This document shows, one piece after another, positions 25,988-33,578 of a DNA stretch of 44,600 nt. The notes beneath the pieces are model-generated. The model had not been told where the DNA came from, made no database searches, and saw nothing but the letters and a program-made list of their open reading frames with translations. Where the stretch lies: the NCBI GenBank assembly GCA_023476565.1, contig JAMCVZ010000020.1:1-44600 (forward strand), in the 5' to 3' direction. The first letter of the stretch is position 1; each line of letters starts with the position of its first letter. The position numbers and the translations under genes are program-made. The DNA is from Nitrospirota bacterium (GTDB lineage Bacteria > Nitrospirota > Thermodesulfovibrionia > Thermodesulfovibrionales > Dissulfurispiraceae).

Positions 25988-26025
25988 GGCGTCACAAAGA
26001 CTTTAAACTTTGTGGCGCCTTTTTG
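25988..26025 (+). terminator. Rho-independent terminator ahead of the cold-shock gene
   Basis: GGCGTCACAAAG (25988-25999) pairs over 12 bp with CTTTGTGGCGCC (26008-26019), loop of 8 nt, followed by TTTTT. It has the full form of an intrinsic terminator. It lies 50 bp before the cold-shock gene and no gene ends just upstream except the inserted transposase. It could therefore act as an attenuator in a long cold-shock leader. Confidence 0.7.
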
Positions 26026-26075
26026 TTAGCGGCGCTCTGAAACTCTAATTCACAGAGAAGGAGGTACATGACGAA

Positions 26076-26276
26076 ATGGCCAACGGAACAGTAAAGTGGT
26101 TCAATGAGTCCAAGGGTTTCGGCTTTATTACTCATGAAGACGGCACTGATATTTTCGTCCATTATGCATCCATCCAGAGCAATGGGTTCAAATCCCTTGC
26201 CGAGGGCGACAGGGTCAGTTTTGATACTGAGAAGGGACCGAAAGGTCTTAAAGCAATCACTGTGGTAAGGCAGTAA
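26076..26276 (+). CDS. Cold shock protein (CspA family)
   Basis: A 66-residue single cold-shock domain with both RNP motifs: [11 protein letters not shown] (RNP1, about 13-23) and DIFVHYASI (RNP2, about 25-33). It ends in the usual KGLKAITV strand. CspA-type proteins bind single-stranded RNA and DNA and melt secondary structure. AAGGAGG precedes the ATG by 12 nt. Intrinsic terminators lie on both sides, so it is a single-gene unit. Confidence 0.95.
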   Translation: MANGTVKWFNESKGFGFITHEDGTDIFVHYASIQSNGFKSLAEGDRVSFDTEKGPKGLKAITVVRQ

Positions 26277-26291
26277 TCACCGGAATAAGGG

Positions 26292-26316
26292 CCCCCTGCA
26301 ACACAGGGGGTTTTTT
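26292..26316 (+). terminator. Rho-independent terminator after the cold-shock gene
   Basis: CCCCCTG (26292-26298) pairs with CAGGGGG (26304-26310) around a 5-nt loop and is followed by six T residues. It ends the cold-shock transcript 16 nt after the stop codon. Confidence 0.88.
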
Positions 26317-26331
26317 GTTGAAAGAGGGAAA

Positions 26332-26709
26332 ATGACCAACAAGCAGAAAAACGCTGCAAAGATGAAAAGGATGCAAAACAAGATTGACGCCGGTATTCTT
26401 TCCGACCGCTTCCCCGGGGTCTCAAGTATTGTCATTCACATGAAGTACTTTCACAGGGGGATGAACCATGCCATTATGGAGCGCACGGTGAATTTCTTCC
26501 CCGGCAGTTATGCGTATTTCCATATGGAATGCATGAGCAAGGGGTGTGTTGAAGGCGGGTTTGACCTGGATTGGGCCATTGCCCAACTGGTGAGAAACCG
26601 CAGGGAATCAGGAGAGGGAAAGCTCGTCTGCGACGGTGAAAATACTTATTCGGATCATTCGAAAGTCGACTACAAAATCACTATCGATTACGGCGGCCCT
26701 GCCCGCTGA
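26332..26709 (+). CDS. Conserved hypothetical protein, 125 aa
   Basis: The protein begins MTNKQKNAAKMKRMQNKID and contains HMKYFHRGMNHAIMERTVNF and HMECMSKGCVEGGFDLDWAI, with two cysteines six residues apart (positions about 67 and 73), and ends in a strand-rich KVDYKITIDYGG. GAGGG lies 6 nt before the ATG and the frame is clean. It looks like a conserved small soluble protein, but I cannot name a family or function. It follows the cold-shock gene after a terminator, so it may be transcribed by read-through or from its own promoter. Confidence 0.7.
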   Translation: MTNKQKNAAKMKRMQNKIDAGILSDRFPGVSSIVIHMKYFHRGMNHAIMERTVNFFPGSYAYFHMECMSKGCVEGGFDLDWAIAQLVRNRRESGEGKLVCDGENTYSDHSKVDYKITIDYGGPAR

Positions 26710-26750
26710 TTCATCAGAGTTGTTACTGGAAATAGAACAAATGTTTCACA

Positions 26751-26900
26751 TTATGCCGATTCTCTCACGCCCCTGATCGGAAGGTACATGCCGGTGAGAT
26801 AATCCGACGCAAGGGAAACAGTCGCCCTTGCAACATCGTCGGGCTCTCCCGGCCTCTTGAGCGGGTTCATTGCGGCTCTCTGCCCTTCTGCAGCACCCCA
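26751..26900 (-). pseudogene. C-terminal remnant of a short-chain dehydrogenase/reductase
   Basis: The minus strand between an in-frame TGA (26901-26903) and TAA (26751-26753) encodes NPLKRPGEPDDVARATVSLA followed by SDYLTGMYLPIRGV. That is the standard end of SDR enzymes such as FabG (P-L-x-R-x-G-x-P-x-D-V-A, then Y-L-T-G). The Rossmann motif and catalytic YxxxK part are gone. It is a decayed remnant with no start or ribosome site. Confidence 0.65.
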
Positions 26901-27042
26901 TCAGCACTCCTGAAATCCCCCGACGCCGTACAGGCCGGATTCTACTGCCCTGTATTATTTTGTGTACTCAATGTATGGAAATTTTATATCCTACATATCA
27001 GGGGCGGACATAATAACCAGTGCATTCAAACCGGGGGGGAGT

Positions 27043-28125
27043 ATGCGGCGGTGCCCGCTGAAGCTGGTCACTTCAGCAGTACCCATCTTGACAATAGCGC
27101 TTTCACTCGTCTGGATTACGGGAATAAACGGGCGGGAAAAAGTGGAACTGAAGGAAGTGGCCCGCTCAGAGCGCCAATGGACGGGCGTTGCAGTGTCAAC
27201 GGAGGGGAGGATATTTGTTAGCTACCCCCGGTGGTCGGACAATGTCCCCTTCTCTGTCGGAGAACTCATGCCCGACGGCGAGGTAAAGCCCTTCCCTGAC
27301 AAGGGATGGAACGCATGGGTCGCCGGTCTATCGCCGAAAGAACATTTGATCTGTGTTCAGAGCGTGTATATCGACGGCGACAATTCCCTGTGGATACTCG
27401 ATGCTGCAAATCCCAAATTCGAAGGCGTGATAAAAGACGGTCCGAAGCTCTTAAAAATAGACCTTAAGACAAATCGGATTGTCCGGACGATTTATTTTGA
27501 CGAATCCGTAGCGCCTTACACAAGCTACCTTAACGATGTCCGTATCGATACGAAGAAGGGCTATGCTTACCTGACCGATTCCGGAACAGGGGCACTGATC
27601 ACCATCAATTTATCGGATGGCCGGGCACGGCGTGTGATGGGCAACCATTTTTCCACCGAATGCGAGAGAATTGTCGTGAAAATCAACGGCAAAGTATGGC
27701 GCCGGACAGACGGGAGAATCCCGCGATTTCATGTGGATGGAATTGCTCTGGATAAAGCAGGAAAATATCTTTATTATCACGCCCTTTCAGGGCTGACCCT
27801 TTACCGTATTAATACCAAATTGCTGCAGGACACGGCTCCTGATGAGCAAAATGTGAAGATAGAGGCCATTGAGATAACGGGGCCGGTAGACGGAATGGAG
27901 TTCGGGCCTGACGGCAATCTCTATCTCGCCGCCATAGAAGACAGCTCCATCAAAAGGATTACCCCTGCCAGGAAGTTTGAGACGGTTATTCAAGACCCCC
28001 GCCTGGCCTGGCCGGACAGCCTTGCTGTCGGACCTGACGGATTTATCTATGTTACGACTTCCCAGACCCACTGGTGGGACAAACCACCCGGGCCTTACCG
28101 TCTTTTTAAATTCAAACCCCTGTAA
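27043..28125 (+). CDS. Yellow/major royal jelly protein-like beta-propeller, exported
   Basis: This 360-residue protein has an N-terminal hydrophobic segment (about 7-25, LVTSAVPILTIALSLVWITG) that is a signal peptide or anchor. A six-bladed propeller-like repeat pattern follows. Typical MRJP/yellow blocks are visible: RIFVSYPRW, SVYIDGDNSLWILDAANP, YLNDVRIDTKKGYAYLTDSG and VDGIALDKAGKYLYYHALSG. Bacterial members are periplasmic or secreted and mostly of unknown function; some resemble gluconolactonase/SMP-30 propellers. GGGGGGAG immediately precedes the ATG at 27043; the frame opens 27 codons earlier, but that part lacks a ribosome site. Confidence 0.82.
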   Translation: MRRCPLKLVTSAVPILTIALSLVWITGINGREKVELKEVARSERQWTGVAVSTEGRIFVSYPRWSDNVPFSVGELMPDGEVKPFPDKGWNAWVAGLSPKEHLICVQSVYIDGDNSLWILDAANPKFEGVIKDGPKLLKIDLKTNRIVRTIYFDESVAPYTSYLNDVRIDTKKGYAYLTDSGTGALITINLSDGRARRVMGNHFSTECERIVVKINGKVWRRTDGRIPRFHVDGIALDKAGKYLYYHALSGLTLYRINTKLLQDTAPDEQNVKIEAIEITGPVDGMEFGPDGNLYLAAIEDSSIKRITPARKFETVIQDPRLAWPDSLAVGPDGFIYVTTSQTHWWDKPPGPYRLFKFKPL

Positions 28126-28383
28126 TGGCTGTCCGGCCCTGCAAGCCGGAACTCAATCCGGGCGCGCTTCACAGGCGAGCAACCTCAGATGATCTGACAG
28201 CGCACTCAGTATGTAACCCTTCCCAACGCTTGACCGCTCGGGGACACCGGGTTTGTGAAACGGACCCGGAACATCAGGCGGGGCAGGCTTGCAGGACGCG
28301 GACTGTCCCTGTGCCGTCTGAGCTGATTGAAAGGCGGCTATCAGGAACAAAGCCGTTAAAGCTGCGTGATAAATACTGTCCAT
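28124..28383 (-). pseudogene. Frameshifted, truncated intradiol dioxygenase-like gene
   Basis: The minus strand starts with MDSIYHAALTALFLIAAFQS, a signal peptide, and continues PAPPDVPGPFHKPGVPERSS and GKGYILS. This is the conserved opening of exported intradiol ring-cleavage dioxygenase-like proteins (P-P-D-x-P-G-P-F-Y-K-P-G-A-P-x-R-S). The frame then fails. The next conserved piece, ARIEFRLAGPDSHY, resumes in another frame at about 28172. The rest of the enzyme, including the iron ligands, is missing and the remnant runs into the end of the convergent MRJP-like gene. One frameshift plus a C-terminal deletion explain it. Confidence 0.65.
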
Positions 28384-28389
28384 ACCTAA

Positions 28390-28539
28390 ACTGTAGCTTA
28401 TTTTATTCGTGATGGCAAACGGTATGATATCCCTATCAGGCCGGAGAACGAAGGGTTCCGGCCTGAGGACGAGAACAGGGCGTTACCGGAATTAAAGGAG
28501 CGCACGATACGCGGGGCAAAGGTCCTGATGATGAAGTGA
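28390..28539 (+). other. 49-codon open stretch, possible gene tail
   Basis: Between a TAA (28387-28389) and a TGA (28537-28539) the plus strand reads TVAYFIRDGKRYDIPIRPEN and ends KERTIRGAKVLMMK. The composition looks protein-like rather than random, but there is no start codon or ribosome site and I cannot name a family. It may be the C-terminal end of a deleted gene. Nothing else was found between 28384 and 28577. Confidence 0.25.
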
Positions 28540-28577
28540 TTTCCTGAATGCGCCGTTTGCTGCACGGGCCGGTACGG

Positions 28578-31307
28578 TCATTTCGGGCCCGGTCCCTGGG
28601 TTATCTGAACGAGGCTGTCCGGCCGTATCCACCGTGCAAACGCCGCTTTTACCTGTAAGGCCGTCATTTCAAGATAACGCTGTGCCGCGCGGACCGGCTC
28701 GTCGAGGGGCAGGTCCTCATGAGCAAGGGCAAGGAGTTTTACCGCAATATTATCCGTACTCGATTCACCAAGAGGTATCTGCCGGAGGAGGAGCGCTTTT
28801 GTCCGTTGCAGTTCGTAGTCCGAAAGAGGGGTTGTCTGCAGATTACGGAGCTCCTGCTCTACCATAACGCGCGCCTTTGATACATCAGGCGGGTCAGAAG
28901 CATAGAACACCCCGAAAAGCGCGCGGGTCTTCCTGACATCGAGGAATGATTCCACAGCATAGACCAGGCCGGCCTGCTCACGCAGGTCGCGATAAAGCCG
29001 GGTAGCATAAAAAGCCCCTGACAGCACGTGATTGCCCACCTGGAGAGCGTAGTAATCCGGATGCGCGCGGGTCAGGCCCAGTGTTTCGGCAAGCACTACC
29101 GCATCCTGGACCCTGCTTGAATCAGGCACTACGGATGACGAGGGCTTGTTCAGGGGCACCGGTGGAAGGTCTGTTTCGGGTTTCGGCCCTGAGGCTGTCC
29201 AATCTCCGAAATACTTTCCGATTACTGCTTTCGCCTGTTCCGGGGTCACGTTCCCGATTACGACGACAGTCGTCAGATCAGGGCGGAACGTTTTATGGTA
29301 ATAGTCTTTTACGTCGGCAAGCGTAAGCGGCCCCACAGTGGCGGGAGTAGCCTGGCGCAATGAGGGATCGCCCTGAGGGTAGAGCGCTGCGATGAGGGCG
29401 CGTTTGGCAAGGTAATCGGGGCTTTGCAGCAGACCGGCAAGCGCCCCGGATGTTTCCTGCCTGACTATAGTGAATGCGCTTTCCGGCAATGCCGGGTGCA
29501 GCAGGTTATCCGCGAGCAGTTGTGCTCCACGGTCGAAGTGCTCGGACAAGACCTTGAGCGAGAAGGTCGCTCCTACTGAAATATCGGCGCCGATATCATC
29601 CACCGCGGTCTGGAATGCAATGCGATCCAGGGTTGTTGTGCCGTAGGAAAAGAGCGCGTTGAGTACCTGATCGACTCCTTCCTTTCCCTTGGGTGTCTGG
29701 AGGTCGGGGTTGCACTTAACCTGGCCGTAAATGCTGATGGTCGGGCTGATGGTTTCGCGTTTGACAATAAGGCGCAGGCCGTTGGGCAGCCTGATGTCTG
29801 CGGGATTTATGTTCACTGCCGGGAGGTCAGGTGTGCGCACGGTTTTTTTAGCCCATGCAGGCAGTTTTACCGGCTTGACGTTTTTAACGGAAAAAGATTC
29901 TTTGCCGCGAAGACCCTTTGTGGGGATGGGCTTTCCGGATGCCCGGGGCAGCAGCACAGCGGTGATGACAGTATCATTGACGAGGTATTTTCCCGCTACC
30001 CGGTTTACATCGTCAACAGTGACCTTTTTCATGGCATTGATGTCGTCCTCAGGGGAAGTGCGGCCCTCCACGGCGAGCGCCTGGGACCATACGTCCGCGA
30101 GGCCCGACACGGAATTCTTCTGGAACTCCATTTCAGCAATTTCGCGGCGTTTTGCCGCTTCCACCAGGTCGGCGGGAACGCCGTTTTTCACGTAATCCGC
30201 AACAATACTTTTGATTGTTTCAACGAGGGCAGAGCCGTCGCCACCCCGGGGAAATGCCGCCATGGCATATCCTAAAGCTGCCTTCGGCAGGGGGCTCCAA
30301 CTGAAGTTAGCGGCGAGCGCCTTGCCCTCAGGGACCAGCCCGTACAGGTTTCCCCTCTGGCTGCCCAGCACGTCGACCAGTATCTGGCCTGCGGCGAAAT
30401 CAGGGCTGTCAAAACCAGGCAGGCGGTAGGCGACGACGGACAGGCCGTATGAAAGGTTTGTTTCTATGGTAAAGCTGTCCGGCTTGAGCGGCTGCAGGTT
30501 AACTTCGGGACGGGGCGGCAGGGGCCGACCGGGAATATCCCCGAACAACTTTCTTACCAGCTCCAGGGAACGGTCCGGATCAACATCGCCGACAATAACC
30601 AGTATGGCGTTATTCGGCGCGTACCAGGAATCATAAAATTTTTTGAGCATTGCGCCTGTCGTCCTGTTGAAGGACCGGCGTGTGCCGAGCGCATCTTGAG
30701 CATAAGGCGTGCCCGCGAAAATCTTCCCGAGGAGCCTGGTGTAGAAGAGGTATTCGGGGTTGGAGAGATTCTGCGCAACTTCCTGCTCGATAGCCCCGCG
30801 CTCCTGCTTCCAGAGCTTCTGGGAATCGAGCACCCCTTTCATTCTTATCGCCTCTATATTCAGCGCGATGTCGAGGTCCTCTGCAGGCACGGTAAAGAAA
30901 TACTGTGTTACCACCTGCTGGGTATCGGCATCGAAATTACCCCCCATTGCAGCTATGAGTGTGGAGAGCTGGGCCGCGGAAAGCCCGGGACTGCCGCGGA
31001 ACATCATATGCTCCTGGGCATGGGCCATGCCGGGGAAACCTTCCGGCGCCTCATTGGAACCCACGAGATAGTTGATCTCCGTTGTTACCACCGGCGCAAG
31101 CCGGTTTTGCACAATGACAACGCGCAGCCCGTTTTTCAGGGTTGAGCGGACGACTGTGCTGTTCGCTTCCGCCCATGCCGGTGCAGTTGTGGACAGGAGC
31201 AGCGCAGCTATAACCAGCAAGGCGGCCGCCAGGACCCCCAGTTTGTTTCCCCTCAGGCTATAGGGGCCTCCCGACCACGCTGTTATTGCATATTCGGTAT
31301 TCTTCAT
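28578..31307 (-). CDS. M16-family zinc peptidase (pitrilysin-like), exported
   Basis: The protein (909 aa) has an N-terminal signal segment (LGVLAAALLVIAALLLSTTA, cleavage probably after APAWA) and two M16 halves. The first half carries the inverted zinc motif HAQEH (HxxEH) in GMAHAQEHMMFRGS, with the third ligand glutamate in ERGAIEQEV about 75 residues on. The second half (about 500-905) is the inactive partner domain (NGLRLIVKRETISPTISIYG). Such periplasmic peptidases degrade small peptides or process exported proteins. Length is right for a fused two-domain form. The ribosome site is weak (GGATTGATATAGAAT before the ATG). Confidence 0.9.
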   Translation of the reverse strand: MKNTEYAITAWSGGPYSLRGNKLGVLAAALLVIAALLLSTTAPAWAEANSTVVRSTLKNGLRVVIVQNRLAPVVTTEINYLVGSNEAPEGFPGMAHAQEHMMFRGSPGLSAAQLSTLIAAMGGNFDADTQQVVTQYFFTVPAEDLDIALNIEAIRMKGVLDSQKLWKQERGAIEQEVAQNLSNPEYLFYTRLLGKIFAGTPYAQDALGTRRSFNRTTGAMLKKFYDSWYAPNNAILVIVGDVDPDRSLELVRKLFGDIPGRPLPPRPEVNLQPLKPDSFTIETNLSYGLSVVAYRLPGFDSPDFAAGQILVDVLGSQRGNLYGLVPEGKALAANFSWSPLPKAALGYAMAAFPRGGDGSALVETIKSIVADYVKNGVPADLVEAAKRREIAEMEFQKNSVSGLADVWSQALAVEGRTSPEDDINAMKKVTVDDVNRVAGKYLVNDTVITAVLLPRASGKPIPTKGLRGKESFSVKNVKPVKLPAWAKKTVRTPDLPAVNINPADIRLPNGLRLIVKRETISPTISIYGQVKCNPDLQTPKGKEGVDQVLNALFSYGTTTLDRIAFQTAVDDIGADISVGATFSLKVLSEHFDRGAQLLADNLLHPALPESAFTIVRQETSGALAGLLQSPDYLAKRALIAALYPQGDPSLRQATPATVGPLTLADVKDYYHKTFRPDLTTVVVIGNVTPEQAKAVIGKYFGDWTASGPKPETDLPPVPLNKPSSSVVPDSSRVQDAVVLAETLGLTRAHPDYYALQVGNHVLSGAFYATRLYRDLREQAGLVYAVESFLDVRKTRALFGVFYASDPPDVSKARVMVEQELRNLQTTPLSDYELQRTKALLLRQIPLGESSTDNIAVKLLALAHEDLPLDEPVRAAQRYLEMTALQVKAAFARWIRPDSLVQITQGPGPK

Positions 31308-31449
31308 ATTCTATATCAATCCTATCTCTTTACAGGCGCAGTGTCAAAGGAGCGGGGCATGTGCTTCCTCATTGAGAGGTTGTCTACCGCAAAGGTAGGA
31401 TGGGGGCAGAGTGCAACCCGCTCTCCGGCATTGTTTTCACAGGAGGAAT

Positions 31450-31515
31450 ATGTTTAGAATGGAGATATATAATCTTGCTCTGGGAGGGCTGCCCGATGAA
31501 ACTGACGCATTTTGA
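31450..31515 (+). CDS. Possible 21-aa leader peptide overlapping the moaC start
   Basis: An ATG with a near-ideal ribosome site (AGGAGGAAT directly ahead) opens a 21-codon frame, [20 protein letters not shown] plus F, that ends at 31515, 20 nt inside moaC in another frame. A TATAAT-like box inside it is an alternative reading of the region. It could couple or limit moaC translation. It is small and unrecognised, so the call is tentative. Confidence 0.35.
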   Translation: MFRMEIYNLALGGLPDETDAF

Positions 31516-31984
31516 CGAAGAGGGAAAGGCGAGGATGGTGGATGTATCAGGGAAACCCCCGACCAGCCGTGAGGCGGTAGCAGGGGGCTCTATTTCTATG
31601 AAACCCGGAACCATCCGGCTGATAAAAGACAGGCAGATATCAAAGGGCGATGTCCTCGGGGTCGCGAGGGTTGCCGGGATAATGGCTGCAAAGAGGACCC
31701 CTGAGCTGATACCCATGTGCCATCCCCTGAACATATCATCCGTAAACATCGCTTTCGACATCGATGAGCGCGAAAGCACGATCACTATCAAAACCACGGT
31801 GAAGATGACCGGTCAGACAGGAGTTGAAATGGAAGCGCTCACAGCCACGGCAGTTGCGGCCCTGACCATCTACGATATGTGCAAGGCGGTGGATAAGGAG
31901 ATGGTCATTTCAAATATAACGCTTCTCGAAAAGCGCGGCGGTAAGAGCGGGGAATTTAAACGAAGGTTGAAGGATGAGGGTTGA
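31496..31984 (+). CDS. moaC: Cyclic pyranopterin monophosphate synthase
   Basis: MoaC works after MoaA in molybdenum cofactor synthesis, converting 3',8-cyclo-dihydro-GTP to cyclic pyranopterin monophosphate. The 162-residue protein has the family blocks [20 protein letters not shown] (start), [29 protein letters not shown] and [20 protein letters not shown], which include the active-site histidine and glutamate/lysine region. GGGAGGG lies about 7 nt before the chosen ATG ([10 protein letters not shown]); the upstream frame to 31400 is not coding. No other moa genes are adjacent, but a MOSC-domain gene lies 8 kb away. Confidence 0.95.
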   Translation: MKLTHFDEEGKARMVDVSGKPPTSREAVAGGSISMKPGTIRLIKDRQISKGDVLGVARVAGIMAAKRTPELIPMCHPLNISSVNIAFDIDERESTITIKTTVKMTGQTGVEMEALTATAVAALTIYDMCKAVDKEMVISNITLLEKRGGKSGEFKRRLKDEG

Positions 31985-32012
31985 AGGTTAAAAGCAAACC
32001 AATTTCATCCTT

Positions 32013-32522
32013 TTACTTGTACCTTTCCACTACAAACTTGTAAATTTCCACATCTTTGTCCGACGGTTCTATGCCGGCTTTCATCTTTGTGATTTCCAAT
32101 TGCTCGTCAACAGTATCGACGCCCTCGATATCGGGCAGGAGCAGGCCTTTTCTCTGTCCTTTGGTTACTATTACCCCGTATCTCCGGGGGTCGAGCTCTG
32201 AAATGCTTTTTACCTTTTCAGGCAGGGAAAGCACATCCACAGAGCATTCCAGGTCTTTCAGATCTTCCGCCAGTACAGAACTGAACCTCGGATCTTCTGT
32301 GGCGGCGGATATGGCGTTCCTGATTATTTCCTGGCAGATATTCTCGGTAGTTGGAAGGAATGTGCCTATGCATCCGCACAGCATTCCGTGTTTCTTCAGG
32401 CAGACAAAGACACCTGCCTTGTGCTTCATATCTTCAGGCAGGTTTTGAGGGGGGGCGAGGATTTTCTTGTTCTTTATATATTCTTCGATAGCCCTTCTGG
32501 CAAGTTCGGGATACGGGTGCAT
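32013..32522 (-). CDS. AMMECR1-family protein (AmmeMemoRadiSam system protein A)
   Basis: The 169-residue protein matches the AMMECR1 domain: GVFVCLKKHGMLCGCIGTFLPTT near 38-60 with its L-x-G-C-I-G motif, then AISAATEDPRFSSVLAEDL and VDVLSLPE, and GLLLPDIEGVDTVDEQL. In bacteria this family is usually found with a Memo-like dioxygenase and a radical SAM enzyme, of unknown role. Those partners are not in the window. GGAG precedes the ATG by 5 nt. The start lies 2 nt after the polyprenyl synthase stop, so the two are in one operon. Confidence 0.88.
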   Translation of the reverse strand: MHPYPELARRAIEEYIKNKKILAPPQNLPEDMKHKAGVFVCLKKHGMLCGCIGTFLPTTENICQEIIRNAISAATEDPRFSSVLAEDLKDLECSVDVLSLPEKVKSISELDPRRYGVIVTKGQRKGLLLPDIEGVDTVDEQLEITKMKAGIEPSDKDVEIYKFVVERYK

Positions 32523-32524
32523 TC

Positions 32525-33499
32525 CTACTCCTTTCGCTGCATCGCGTAATCAGCCATGGCAATCAGGGTATCCTTTTTGTCCGAGGCAGGAAAGACGTTC
32601 AGTTCCGCTTTGGCCTCCTCTGCAAGTGTTCGCGCTATCTTCAGGGATTCGTCTATGGCGTTGTATTTCGAAAACAGTTCCATTATCCTGTTGTGTCCGT
32701 TCTTGTTCTTTGCTTTTTCTTTTATGATATGCCGGATATCATCCTGCTCGGAATCTGACGCGGTTTTCAGGAGATAGATGAGCGGCATGGTGATTTTCCC
32801 CTCTTCAAGGTCTTTGCCGAGCTTCTTGCCGAGGTCATCCTGCTTTGCCACATAATCAAGAATATCATCGGCGAGCTGGAACGCAATGCCTGTTTTCATC
32901 CCGAACCGCGCAAGGGCTATTTCCTTGTCCTCGGGCTGGTTTGCGAGAATCGCGCCGATCCTGCACGCCGCGGATATCAGCACGCCTGTCTTTGCGGCTA
33001 TGATCTCAAAATACTCTTCCCTGGTTATCCCGGGGTCCCCGATCTTGTACAGTTGGAGTATTTCACCCTCGGTCATGCGGGTTGTGGCCTCGGACAACGC
33101 TTCCATTATCCGCTGCTTTCTCTGGGAGACCGCTATCTTCAGGGCTTTCGAGTACAGGAAGTCCCCGACGAGGATGACGACCTGGTTTCCCCATATGGCA
33201 TGGGCCGCCGGGTTCCCTCTCCTCGTTTCAGCCCCGTCGATTACATCATCGTGCAGCAGCGACGCGGTATGGATGGCTTCGATGATCGCCGCCAGCATGG
33301 TGCGGCTCGTTTCCTTGTAGCCGCAGAGATCGGCGCTGAGCAAAAGGAACAGGGGCCTGATCCTCTTGCCGCCGCTGCCCAGAATATGTTTGCCTATCAC
33401 GGGTATCAGAAACACATTGCTGCTGAAAATGTCCATGAGCTGCTGGTCAACGGTCTTCAGCTCTTTGGCGTAATGCGTAAAAATATCTTTGGTTTTCAT
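32525..33499 (-). CDS. Polyprenyl diphosphate synthase
   Basis: This 324-residue trans-prenyltransferase elongates isoprenoid diphosphates with IPP. The first aspartate-rich motif is LLHDDVIDGAETRRG (near 82-96) and the second is FQLADDILDYV (near 207-217); GGKRIRPL near 43 binds IPP. The spacing fits long-chain synthases such as those making the quinone side chain, but chain length cannot be read reliably. It is the fourth gene of the minus-strand run that starts with the MgtE-like sensor, though a repeat and its own promoter separate it from mtnA. Confidence 0.9.
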   Translation of the reverse strand: MKTKDIFTHYAKELKTVDQQLMDIFSSNVFLIPVIGKHILGSGGKRIRPLFLLLSADLCGYKETSRTMLAAIIEAIHTASLLHDDVIDGAETRRGNPAAHAIWGNQVVILVGDFLYSKALKIAVSQRKQRIMEALSEATTRMTEGEILQLYKIGDPGITREEYFEIIAAKTGVLISAACRIGAILANQPEDKEIALARFGMKTGIAFQLADDILDYVAKQDDLGKKLGKDLEEGKITMPLIYLLKTASDSEQDDIRHIIKEKAKNKNGHNRIMELFSKYNAIDESLKIARTLAEEAKAELNVFPASDKKDTLIAMADYAMQRKE

Positions 33500-33502
33500 A
33501 AT

Positions 33503-33578
33503 TTGCGTTTATAGTGTTACAGGAAAATAAAATCAGTTCCTTTTGCGCTATGACGCCCAACGCAATAACGCTATAACG
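33503..33578. repeat. GCGTTATAGCG-type intergenic repeat between mtnA and polyprenyl synthase
   Basis: The unit occurs as GCGTTTATAGTGTTAC (33505-33520), GCGCTATGACGC (33545-33556) and ATAACGCTATAACGG (33565-33579). It overlaps the 3' end of mtnA, just as the copy at 3777-3844 overlaps the selA stop. Confidence 0.5.
33508..33536 (-). promoter_or_regulatory. Candidate promoter of the polyprenyl synthase gene
   Basis: On the minus strand CTGATT (33536-33531), a 17-bp spacer and TATAAA (33513-33508) resemble a sigma-70 promoter lying partly in the repeat. The box ends 8 nt before the ATG and there is no ribosome site. Confidence 0.35.
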
